From assembly GCA_017562135.1 (NCBI GenBank), contig QEYB01001654.1:248001-312000 (forward strand): a stretch of DNA of 64,000 nt, written 5' to 3'. The translations under genes were made by a program, and so were the position numbers. The notes beneath the pieces are model-generated. The model did not search any database and was not told the origin of the DNA. It worked only from the letters and a program-made list of their open reading frames with translations. Positions 11,723 through 22,800 of this stretch are shown here, piece after piece. This stretch comes from Dipylidium caninum (Eukaryota; Platyhelminthes; Cestoda; Cyclophyllidea; Dipylidiidae). Numbering within the stretch: position 1 is the first letter of the stretch; every line of letters starts with the position of its first letter.

Positions 11723-12975
11723 ATTAAAGGAGAGGGTATTTGTGCGTACAACCCTTTTAGGTGGTATAGTGTAAGGAAAGAATTATATAAGAGCGGAAGA
11801 ATACTTTAGAATAAATTGGTAAAACAAAGTGATATGCAGTTGGTGCGCCTACGCCGCAAATAAGCAGAACATTAGTCGATTTAAGGTGTTCGAAAATTAA
11901 AAACGGCTAGAAATAGAGTGCCGTAACGGACCATTCGAAGAGCCCCCGATTTTGCGGATTCTGCCTAGAGAGTGCGACTTCATTTGTCAAATAGCACACA
12001 AAAACGACAGACAAAACCACATTGGTCTAGTGAATATGCGGCGTTGCTCGACCGAAACATTTCATTCTCTTACCATAACGGTTAAATTTGTCGTCATAAA
12101 CTTAATGACACAAAAATACTAGGCTTGGAGGATATAACCCTGGCATTCTTCGATAAATAGAAAGAATGTGCACCTCCTATTTGCTAGTCTCGCGAAAAAT
12201 GCAATTTCCTCCTATCTAAGCAAATGTGGTGGCTGAGTGAAGTCCGCCTCAATATATTGGTCCCTATTTTACTCAATTTCCTTCGATTGCCGTAGCATTT
12301 GGGCTGTAGTTTTTGGTATGACCGGTCATTTACGTTCTCTAACGCCAGCAATGCTTATAAAGTTACGAAATTAATCAGGATCATCACAAAGAGTAATAAA
12401 CCCACAATGGATGATAAACGGTGTAAGAATCTATTTGGAAAGTGATTTGCCTGCATTTCTCGAATAATTTGTGGTACCATTACCAAAAGGCAAGTTAAAA
12501 AAAGCAGTTTATTGACGTAATATACTGATAAGCGAAATTTTGGGACAAAGAATAAACTTTCTTCTCAGAATAAAGTAGGGGGATGCCTGTCTTATATGGT
12601 CTATGGAAAGACAGCTAATATGTTAGCATTTGGATTATACTCGAAGGCAAATCCCTTTAAAATTTTATCAAAGTTTACAAGTTCCCTGAACGTTTTAGCC
12701 GAACTTATCTAGCTGTAGCTGTAATAAAAGGGAACACGCTTTCATCTAAGTTGCAGAATATAAGATTGGCAGCCCGCTCGATTATGTCTAGCTTTTGGAA
12801 TTTTGGCATCTAGAACTCTGTTTATGTGAATCCGAACTGCATCCCAAGTTTACTAAGGTGTACCTTGTGACATTCTTTTATCATTCGACATCTAGCCCTC
12901 CACACCTAATGTTCTTCTTTTGTTAATCTCGTCTTTGTCTCGTTTTAATGCTCAATTAATTGTGTTGGCATTGCA
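11723..12975. other. Divergent promoter region between STOML1 and FUNDC
   Basis: STOML1 starts leftward and the FUN14 gene rightward from this 1.25 kb, so both promoters should lie here. It is AT-rich. I see no coding exon, repeat or convincing core promoter motif. Confidence 0.45.
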
Positions 12976-14115
12976 ATGGCGGCACGACAGGCAGCTGAGG
13001 AATTCTCTGCGGCAGCCAAAGATACCCTAGATAAAATCGAAAAGAAACCGCTCACACAACAGATTTTAATAGGCGCCGCTTCTGGACTGTATGCATATAA
13101 TAATAGTACCAATTATGAGCCATTAGAGCTACAGGATATGTGTTAGCCAGAATAGGCAAAACAATCGCTCTTTGTATTGGCGTTTCTACAATTGGCTTGC
13201 AGGTAAATATTTTTTACTTCCGTTCGTGCCTTTCTTCTGCAATCGATATTTTAGCAGTTTGTATCTGATTTCGGCTTCGCATGCTTCATTTTATTAACAG
13301 CATTTGCTAATAGTAAATGGCCAACTCCCACATTTTGTCATTAGTGTTTGATTTTCTAGTTCCTTATCAGCTGTAACCAAAGTCACAATAAACTGAAAAA
13401 CGCAGAAGACGACGCCCGTGAAGCTTTTGAAAGAGCCCTTCCTGTTTTTAAACGGGTTGGTTTTGTCCCTGCTAATTGTACTTTATATAAAGCCTTCAAC
13501 CAAACTTAACCTCCTGTGAATTATTTACAGGGTCCGATTTGTTAAGCTTTCTTATTGCTATCAATTTCCTCCTTTTGGTGCATTACTGTGTGGGTGATAG
13601 TTCTTACCTGGTTTTCGTTCTGTGGTTTTAGAGTAAAACTCTTCCTCAAAAGGTACGCTTCCCTGTTAAAGTAAAAGTCCTCTTGTTTATGCAACCATCT
13701 ATGAGGCTTTACTTATTTCGAGACCTATTTATATCGTCTCCACACACATTTCTTCTTGCGTTTGGTTTTTTTTCCATGACCTGTATATTCGTTAAAATGC
13801 GTCATTTAAGTGACAGCCAACGTTTCTATTGCGTAATATTGTTGCTACAGACTACAGGCATCACGTATGACGATGAATGTTGCATGATTAATAACCACGT
13901 TTTATGTTGCGTTGAGGTCTTGTCAGGTATGCTTCCGACACTATATTCTCAGATTTTCTTTAGATCTGGGTTATATTCAAATTGTGTTAAATGAAACAGG
14001 CTTAATATCTTTTCGTTATAATGCTTTCTTTTAGGTTATCTCGTTGTTCAAGCAGAACCAAATATTCTTTGGGTCTTTTGGTGGTGGTTTCCTTATTGGA
14101 ATCTCTTTCTCTTAG
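12976..14115 (+). CDS. FUNDC1: FUN14 domain-containing mitochondrial membrane protein
   Basis: Five exons (12976-13088, 13127-13202, 13360-13455, 13632-13652, 14035-14115) give 128 residues. The FUN14 signature is clear: QILIGAASGLATGYVLARIG, then IALCIGVSTIGLQ, and a C-terminal glycine-rich segment FGSFGGGFLIGISFS. FUN14 proteins sit in the mitochondrial outer membrane; vertebrate FUNDC1 is a mitophagy receptor. The N-terminus here is short (MAARQAAEEFSAAAKDTLDK) and lacks the Tyr-x-x-Leu LC3-interacting motif of FUNDC1, so a mitophagy-receptor role is not supported by sequence. The fourth exon is only 21 nt (SKTLPQK), bounded by ag and gt in phase 0. It is inferred: without it the frame still closes, so it may be optional. 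The symbol stands for the family, not proven orthology to FUNDC1 over FUNDC2. Confidence 0.85.
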
Positions 14116-15048
14116 GTACTGATTCTAGGCGGCATGGAGTGTCATTTTCGACTTTGACATTTTTGTCCCCTTGCATAGCGATGGGTGTCTATTTTTTCGC
14201 AATAGTTATTCATTTCTTTTCATATCTTTTGACGTCTATTGATAACTAATTATGAAGGTGGAATTGTATGGCATTCGTTGAATTGTTTAATGGCGTCGGT
14301 TTAACGTGCTTCTTTGTTCTGTCTTTTTTCTTCCGGTGTGCTGCAATTTTCTCAATGTTTAATAAGGCATATGCGCAAATCTTGTTTTGGGCGCTGGAAA
14401 TGCTCTGGAGTGAGCAAATAGCCGTGGTTGACTGGAGCCTTTTGGGGCTTGTCGCGTATTTTTACATTCTTTGTGGGCGTCATGGTGATGCCGTTGCGTC
14501 AGGTGCGGCGGTGAGCCTATAAGTGATGGTCTTTGGTGGCGTCAAGTATGTCACTAAGGATTTGAGGGTTTAGGGGAGGCGTTCTGAAAAGAGGTCGGTG
14601 TTGGCTTCCCTGTCGAGGGTATTTGCGACGTTGGGGGAAACTTAGTTCGGAGCAGCTGTTGCGTTACGGTCTATTAATAGGCATTTGTATAGATACTTTA
14701 CAAGCTTTCAAGAGTTTCCATGACAATATTTATAAACCTCTGAGCCATATGAATATTTTATTTTTAAATTGTGTCATCAAACATTAGTTCAGTTGCGTCG
14801 TGTTTAATTGTACAAATCAATTTCTCATTTATCTCCCTTTTCAAGGTAATCCAATTAGCCAATCAAATAGTCCTCTTCGTTGTAAGTAGGGATTTTGTCT
14901 TTCTCCGATTGACGAAATGCTTCATGAAGCTTATGATACGTTTCAAAGAATAAAAAGTAATGCAAGTTAAATTTATTCTTATTTAAGGTGCGATCGGAGG
15001 TATAGATGCAGAACTCCCTGTTGCTCCGGGGTCACTTACTCACTCAAT
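14116..15048. other. Spacer between FUNDC and SENP genes
   Basis: Includes a plus-strand open frame (14268-14522, hydrophobic start, then GRHGDAVASGAAVSL) in a G/T-rich stretch. No family or splice partners are evident. The missing 5' exon or UTR of the SENP gene may also lie here: an AG at 14986-14987 (atttaag) could be an acceptor, because the frame stays open from there to the Met at 15049. Confidence 0.35.
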
Positions 15049-17672
15049 ATGCCCTGCTCTGTATGTGGGAAACAGTTTGCTCGGAGTACAGTATCTGAAA
15101 TAACTCATATTGCCACAGAAACCAAATGTGTAGAACATATCGGCAGTAAAAGGCGCCTTTTGGATATTTCAGTTGGAGTCTCAGACAATATCACATATAC
15201 TTTCCCACTTGCAGTTGTAAGTCTTGGCAAAACAAGTGTTTTTGATGCCAAAGAAAAGTTATGTACTATTTCCAGTAAAAAGATCTCATTTGGAGTCAAT
15301 GTACATGGTAGGCTCTGTATAGATAGTAATTTTCAGGCGTTTCTGTTTTCTTGTCGGTCAAGTCCGATGAAGTTGAAGAGATATTGTTTTGCGAACCGCT
15401 CAAAGCTATATTTTTGATTCTTAATATTTCGAGCATGAACCGTATTTCTTCATCTCTCGGAGTTACCCATCATTACAAAGATGGTATGTAGTTGTTTTCC
15501 GATGCGTACTATCTGCTCAACGTTATAGATAAGAAACGACGGGTTGTCATTGTTCTCGAAGACAATCCGATGCGGGATCCTTTCGGTTGTTCAGTTATCC
15601 CTCGCTGTCTAACTTCACTTCAACTAGAGGCATTTTGTACGAATGTTCGTCTGACTGGAGGAGTTTCCATGACTAATGTTAAACCTGCCACTGCCCAAAG
15701 CATTTTGGTCGCTTTTGGGTTACGTTTGACTCGCAATCATGCAACCGAATCTATTCATGACGTCTCAATTGATCTTTCTAAAAACTCTCTTGACGGTCCC
15801 ATTATCCATCACTCCTCTGAAACAATGACTCCATCTGTTGAAAGCCCTCCTGCCGTATGTTTTGAATATTGTGGCTGCACTTTTAAAAACTAATTACTTA
15901 TAATCTATTGTTTTCAGCTCCCCTCACCGAACCGTAGTGTTACAGGCGATTCAGATAACCTTGTGGTTTTAAGCGACGACGAATCTGTCGATAAAAATGA
16001 TGATCCTTCTGCTATTTCAATCGAACCCTACTGTATTGATGAACCTACTTCTGTAAATGGGAAAGATAGGTTAGTCGCCAACTTTTTTTCGTTTTTATCT
16101 TATCACTAATCTTTAATTTTCATTAGCTTCGTTTATCAACCACCGGGATCTAAAGACGGCATTCTTTTAACCGGCGCTGATATCGATTGTCTCTTGCCTG
16201 GGGTCTTCCTCAATGATACGATTATCAATTTCTACCTAAAGTATCTGTACTACGAACAATTCTCTCCTTTACAACGTCATGCTACACATCTTTTTAATTC
16301 ATTTTTCTACTCCCGGCTCTGTTCTGTTCATGGGGATACTTCTCTCAGTCCTGGTTCAGCTGATGAGGAGTAAGTTTTAGTCTCTGCCATCCATAAATGA
16401 GTTTCATTGGTTCCTGAAAGCAATTAATTTTTTAAAGACTTCGACTTTCTCGACATGGAGCTGTGGCCAACTGGACACGTCGTGTAGATATCTTCAACAA
16501 AGACTACATCATAATTCCAATAAATGAGAAGTAGGATTTAAATTTCATTGACATTAACTTATTCTGTTTAGTCTACACTGGTTTCTTGGTCTTGTATGCT
16601 ATCCGTGGATGGTGGGGATGGTGAGCTACACCAAACTCTACGCTGATTACAACTTTGATCAGTGTCGTCTGATACCTGATTTTGCAGACACAAGTAACAT
16701 TGAAGCTTCTTTTTGTGACGTTGGCTTTGAGGAAGTCAAACCTTTACCGACAGATGAGCGAGTATGTTAATAATTTCATCAATCTGGTATAGAATTGGAA
16801 TGGCAGCGAAATATTTTACATATCTGAAGTGTAGAAATGCTCTTTTTACTACTTCATTTTACTCTGTACTCACTTTATAAGCGACCTCTATTAATGGTTG
16901 AAAGGTGTGCAATAGTCGCGCCTGGGGTTCCATATCTTTTACTTTTTTTGGTTTAATTTTGCTCTAAGGATTTATTGGTGCCAGTGGTCACTTGTGCTTG
17001 TCTTAGGTCCTGCCTTCCGTCTGTTTAGGGTGATGCCTTTGACAGATGGAGACGCAAACGTTTGACCTGGTTACGTGGAAGGGGTATAAATGCAATGTAA
17101 GTTTTTTTCGATTCTTTTTGCTCTCTGAGTTATTATTACAATTCATCATCTTTCATTCCCTAGGCCTTGCATCCTTCTTTTTGATTCCATCTCCGCACAT
17201 CAGCGCGTAGGTAATCTCCATATTATTAGAAAGTGAGTTGTGCAGAGGTTGAAGAAGAGATTGTCTTCCGTTGTCATATCTTTTGAAACAAATATTTGAT
17301 TTCAGCTACTTGCAGGCGGAATGGGATGTCCGAAGGAGCCAGAGGGATGGTGATATGGCCTTCAACAAAGATACTATCCGTGGATTTAGTCCTCGTGTTC
17401 CTGGTCAGAGCAATCTGGTAGATTGCGGCATTTTCCTGTTGCACTACGTAGAAATGTTCTTCAAGGTAGGTATTACTACCTCAAATAACTTTTTCTAGCG
17501 GCCTCTGAAAAGTTATACACGTGAGTTTTTTCAAAATGAAATGAGTCGGTGGTTTGAAAGTGAAATGCTAGGGAAAAAGCGCTCGGTCATTAGCAAACTT
17601 ATTGATCAAATTTCGAGACGAACTTCAAAATCCGAACGAAGTCCAAACAAACTTCTTATCTCCACCTTATGA
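15049..17672 (+). CDS. SENP6: SENP6/7-type SUMO-specific protease (Ulp2 class)
   Basis: Eleven exons (15049-15307, 15337-15483, 15529-15854, 15918-16069, 16127-16369, 16438-16530, 16572-16761, 17029-17096, 17164-17232, 17306-17465, 17499-17672) give 626 residues with all phases matching. The C48 cysteine-protease triad is visible: His409 in NLHWFLGLV, Asp500 in ILLFDSIS and Cys556 in [13 protein letters not shown], with the oxyanion Gln550. About 70 residues separate the His and Asp blocks, an insertion expected for SENP6/7, which trim poly-SUMO chains in the nucleus. Residues 259-266 (LVVLSDDE) look like a SUMO-interacting motif before the catalytic domain. The N-terminal 240 residues resemble the PH-like region of SENP6 only weakly. 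The start Met is uncertain, since the frame is open upstream. SENP6 and SENP7 cannot be separated here. AATAAA follows at 17798. Confidence 0.92.
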
Positions 17673-19887
17673 CTTGCCGGTGTTCTCTCTTGGAGTTTTG
17701 TAAATAGTCCCAACCCTCTATTGCCTATGCGAACTAGAATCCTAAAGCAATAATGAGGACTTCTCGTTACTCACTTCCATGCTTTAGAAGCCTTTAAAAT
17801 AAATTTTGCATTTTTCACATTGTCATTTATTTAGCACTTGCTTTTTCGGTTTGGGATCTGGGAGGCGCTTTGTCGATTACGATCTCTTTATTTTCTCGCC
17901 TAAAAGGGGGACGACTATCTAATGCGGTAGCTCGTGTTCTCAGAACAATTTCGTCTAGTATTCTGATTCGCGAATTTGATGTTTGTCAGTGATGAAGAAT
18001 AATGAAATTCGTCTAAAAAAGACTAGTTGGAAATGTCGAGAAATTCGGATGACAGTGCACGGTCGAATACGAATAAGAGTAGAGTTTCAGTACATTATTG
18101 TAGGTGCTAGATTGAGCGAAGAATACCGTCACGGTAATTCTTGCAACCCTTCGGACTTGTAACTGTTTCATTTTCGTCTGTTGTTTCGGTGCTTCCAAAA
18201 GTTTCCGCCATATCAAGCTCTCACAGACCAAATTATTTAGTTGCATCGTAGCAAATCACATTATTATGAACGAGGCTTTATTTTAAACGCATACAGTAAC
18301 CGGAAAATTTGTGAACATAAGAGAGAAGCACATGTATTCGCTAACTCACTCTAACAACTCCTCGAGTACTACTTGGTGTTTACCGGTATTGTGGTCTAGG
18401 CCGATTAGTGTCATCGCTCGTCGTAAAGAGACTGTGAGTTGAGACTAATCCATGGACATGCTGCAACTATAAACTTCATTAATGAGAACTTATGACCTTG
18501 TGGTTTTGTCTTCAAATAGGTGATAATTATGCGTGTATATTCTGTTCAACTTTATACAAAGGCAATGGGATCCTAACCAAACATAATAAAAGTATTGAAA
18601 GTTGAGCTGCTGTTTGGAGGCAGAATACATTACTCGCCGAAATTGATAAGAATAAATTCTTTTGATAACATGAAATAGTTGCCCTTTTAAATTAGTTTGC
18701 GATTCAGAACTTAATGGTATTCAATCATTCTCTAACAAGGAGAAATACGTTAGAAATGAACGTTTTGTAGTTCCCATGAATTATGTGAGACTAAGCAAAT
18801 ATCTTTCACTAGTTAGCGTTATAGACTCGGCACTTCTAAACTGAGTCGAGGTTTTTAATTATCCTTCACAAGATGGTGTGTCAGGAATATTCGCGGGTTT
18901 TAGAGGTCTGTGTATTGTCTGTGGGGTACTTTGCTGCTGTCTCTTATGCGGATAAGGTGATTTCAAAGGGTAATGCAGACCAAAAAGGAGTAGATAAGTA
19001 TGGCTTACCTCCGCTTTTTGACATTCACTGAGCTCCTACGGCTGTAAGGCAAAGGAGCTTCTTCCGCACATACCCGCAATGTGCTATCTCGTTGCGTTAC
19101 GTAGACGTTACCCATACGTTTATAAGTTACAGGACTTGTGAACAACGAAAGGTGAGGCTTTCGATTTGACATTATTGTGACGCACTAGTAATTTAATGTG
19201 GATTGGGGAAGGCTCAATGAAATATGTCGATATATTTGTGTTTTATGCATAAATTCTACATTATATTAAGGATAACAGGGTTTAATTAATTAACATGCAC
19301 ATGTTCCATGGCAACAAATTTTGTTTGTACTTGGTAATCAAGAATGCTGTACTATCTTCTGGTAAGACCACGAAAAATTCGATACTCATTTCTATTAGAC
19401 GGCAGTAATTTTTCGAGAAGAGGGCCTGGAGTCGTGGAACTCTTGTCATCATCATCGCAAGATAGAGCAATGTAGAGTCAGACGTGAAATTTCCACAAAT
19501 CGCATGTGAAAAGGGCGTTCAATACTGGTCAGAGAATGCTAAGATGCAAATAATCGGTAAGTGATTCTTTACCCATCGGGTAGTGGTTTTAGAAAGTTGG
19601 ATTTTAAAATCCGCGTCCTTTCCTTTTTTTTCTAATTTAATGTTGAACAGCGTCTAGTGTTTACTTAATAAAGTTTATGTCAAACGAGAAGAAAATTTTT
19701 CTCAAAGCCATACATTGTTGCGTTGAATCGGTGTTGTAGTTTTACCTGCGTTGTTTAAATTCACTACCGGAATAATGCCTTGACCTGTTGTTTCGCAGCC
19801 GCTTTTTGACGGCTGAGTGAACGGGAGACACCGTCTCTGGGGCTGTTTGTACCCCTATATTCTATCCAAGACCGTAAATGAACTGCC
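17673..19887. other. Spacer between SENP and DUSP genes
   Basis: AT-rich, with AATAAA at 17798-17803, about 125 bases past the SENP stop, the likely polyadenylation signal of that gene. No coding exon or repeat is recognised in the remaining 2 kb, which should contain the DUSP promoter. Confidence 0.45.
17798..17803 (+). terminator. Candidate polyadenylation signal AATAAA
   Basis: Canonical hexamer about 125 bases downstream of the SENP6/7 stop, in sense orientation. Confidence 0.5.
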
Positions 19888-22800
19888 ATGCATGAGATTT
19901 CACTCGTCACTGTCCACCAATTGGCTTTATGGATAAGTAGGAAGGAGAAAGTTAGGTTCTGTTTTGCCATTACCCTCCTAGGTAGCTGTCCTAGATATTC
20001 GTTCCTTCAGGGAATATCACACCAGCCATATTTGCTCTGCTTTAAATTTAGGTGGGAATCGAGCTTTCAAGCGGCGACTTTTGGAGAACTCAGTATGTTT
20101 CACCCTAATTAATCTGCACTTTAGCATGTTCTGGGTCCGTTTCTCTCGCTCCTAATCGGTGTGACATTGGAAAATTTGCATTCATTTAAGAAAATTGTTA
20201 TTTATGACCACTGTTCGGCAGAACAACCTGCTGTCTGTTCTGATGTCTTTACTCGTTTTATTGTTCGTGAGACTGCCGAACTCTTTCCCAATACAGCCCT
20301 CCTCCAAGGTTATTTTTGGCTATTATTAATGGTTCAAACCAAGCATATACTTTCATTATTGCTTTTTGTTTATTGGCAACTAAGACCTTTCTTGTTTTGA
20401 TGCTTATTGACATGTATTTACGTGCTAGTAGTTCTTTTCTTCCAGTATTTCATAATAAGATGTGTTCTTGTGTCAGGTTCTATGGTTGCTTTATCCATCA
20501 TTATTCCTCAGTGTATTTCACTTCTTATTGTCTACTAGGTGGGTTCCTCGGATTTTGTGTGACTTATCCGCAACTCTGCTGGCAACATCCCGACAAGCTT
20601 CCAGATGAAGAGTTTGTCGGTGTGAAAGGTGATTCGGGATTGGAGAATTTATTACAGGAGTGCCTTTTTAAACTGTACCATGATACTCCTTCAAATTCAC
20701 TTTCCCCTGGAGAACGTTCAAGTATTTCAACGCGCCAACCTTCTTCATGTTCCTCTTGTGGATCGTCTTCCTCACAACAGAGCAATGACTCCGGCGTCGT
20801 TCTCACAACTGAATTAGTCGGTGACACCGCGCTCACTATTAACAGGTACGAAATCCTCTCTTTTCTTTGCGATCCAGGGTAGGGCTACGAATGCGTCACT
20901 GCTGACGCATTGGTCCGTTATGTTATGCACATACGAACACCGGATGTCAATGAATCACGCTTGCGAATCTATGTACTGCGTTAGCGTAAATCACTGTCGT
21001 ATGCGCGGTGGTACGCGTTTGTGAATGCAAACATCACTACGGTACGCGTTTAATTTTAAAATATCGAAGTGCATGTGTACGCCCTCGAGCTATTTCGTAT
21101 ACACTTCCGATTCGCAATCTTCCATACTTTTAGCTCTCACCTACATCTGAGAGGGCTTTCCCCGTTAGTTTTTTACTTACTACTGAAATCCGGAGAAATC
21201 TAATACATAATATTTAGCCAATCTACTTCAAGACTTTGGTATCCTTTTCACTGATTGCCCTTTTACATACTAGGGAATGTTAATCTATTCCGAATTGATT
21301 TCTGGTGATGTTATTTTGCTAACTCTATCAATATTGCAACAAGTTCCGTGGCACTTTGTAGGAATTGTTGTTGTCATCATCGGAAGTCTGGACCTCTCCT
21401 TAGTTATTACGGATGTGTTTTGAAGGAACCCGAAGTTCCTTATTTTGTATCCGCCGTATACATATATTTGATTTATTTTTATAAGTCTATCCCTACTCAT
21501 TTATTTCAAAATGACTTTGCTCTACCCTAGTTCTGTGTTATATCCCGAACTTTTCGTTTTTCGACATCACATTTTCTGTACTTGTGTGGTGTTGAGTCAA
21601 ACTTATGTGCGTTGCTTGTGTGTGCATTATTTCATTTCATGTGCTCCTCTGGTTCCTTTTGTCCTGCAGGAAATCTGTCTCCCGAGTTACCTCAGCCCCA
21701 ATTAATCGCCCCACTACTGTAATGGCCTCCCTGTCCGTTGATGATGTTGTCTTGGCCGGATCCTCTCGTCGTCCCTGTCGTCTCCGACCGAACACACTTT
21801 CACTCTATTCTAACGCCGCTACATCCACCCCAAGCACAATTCTCGATCATCCCTCTCGCTGTATCTTTAACTCATCCTATCAATTTCTGCCCCTTCCCAA
21901 CTATGCCTCAGCTTCTACGCCCCCACCTGCGTCTGTTCAGCCCCCCCGCCCTGCCTCCACCGTAAGCGCAGCTCTTAGTGCTGAAGCTTTCGAATCTCCA
22001 CTGCCGACGGCTGTTCTTCCACACCTGTTAATCGGGTGCCAAGCGGACGCTATGTCAGCGCAGGTTTGTGCGGATTTTAACGTGACGCACGTTATAAATG
22101 TCTCCGCTGATGGAGAGACTTCACCTCATGTCCCCTCCTCGCGGTTCCTCCGGATCCCCATCCATGATAACGGGAAGGCTGACATTGTGCCCTACTTTGA
22201 GAAGGCCTTCGCATTTGTCGGTGAGTTGGTTACTTATCCACACAATGCACCCATGCATTCTTTTGCGAGTTATATAGTGTTTACTTAAAGACAACTGCAT
22301 GTGTATGAGGAAGCACTAGCGCTGTGGTTTTTTAGTAGTTTTGCTATAGTGGCTAGATTCCCGCCACAGAATGTATCAGTGTTGGTACACTAGGGAAGAA
22401 GGCTCATCTAATTTGGTGTGAATTAAAAGACCTTACTAACAGCATCTCGTGATGAAGCTGCAGACCCGTGGCTTTTGTGTGTGTACTCACAGGATGCCAA
22501 AAGAATTCACCTCTTACTCATGCAAGTGGTGAAGGTTTAAACGTATTGAAAACGAGTTTTGTGATTCCGTTATAAATTCACACTTCCAAATTCCAAACCG
22601 AAGGCATGGTTGTTTTTTTGCGTATGCATACTTGATCTCAAAGAGAGAAATTAGTTGTTTCATGAAATTCATCCAATCGAAGCTATCACGGGCCACGCCT
22701 CTAGTCATTGAGTGGGTATCATATTTGCACACATGCATGCATAACCATCCGTCACTATGAAAATTTAAAAACGCAGTTAAAATTTTTCGTTCACATTCGT

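Noticed and set aside
14268..14522. 84-codon plus-strand open frame between FUNDC and SENP
   Set aside because: Hydrophobic, T/G-rich translation with no family likeness and no splice partners. Typical of chance frames in T-rich DNA.
20316..20538. Extending the DUSP frame through 20316-20538 as coding
   Set aside because: The open frame upstream of GGFLGFCV is hydrophobic noise. Splicing 20308 to 20539 gives the correct rhodanese sequence LLQGGFLGF.
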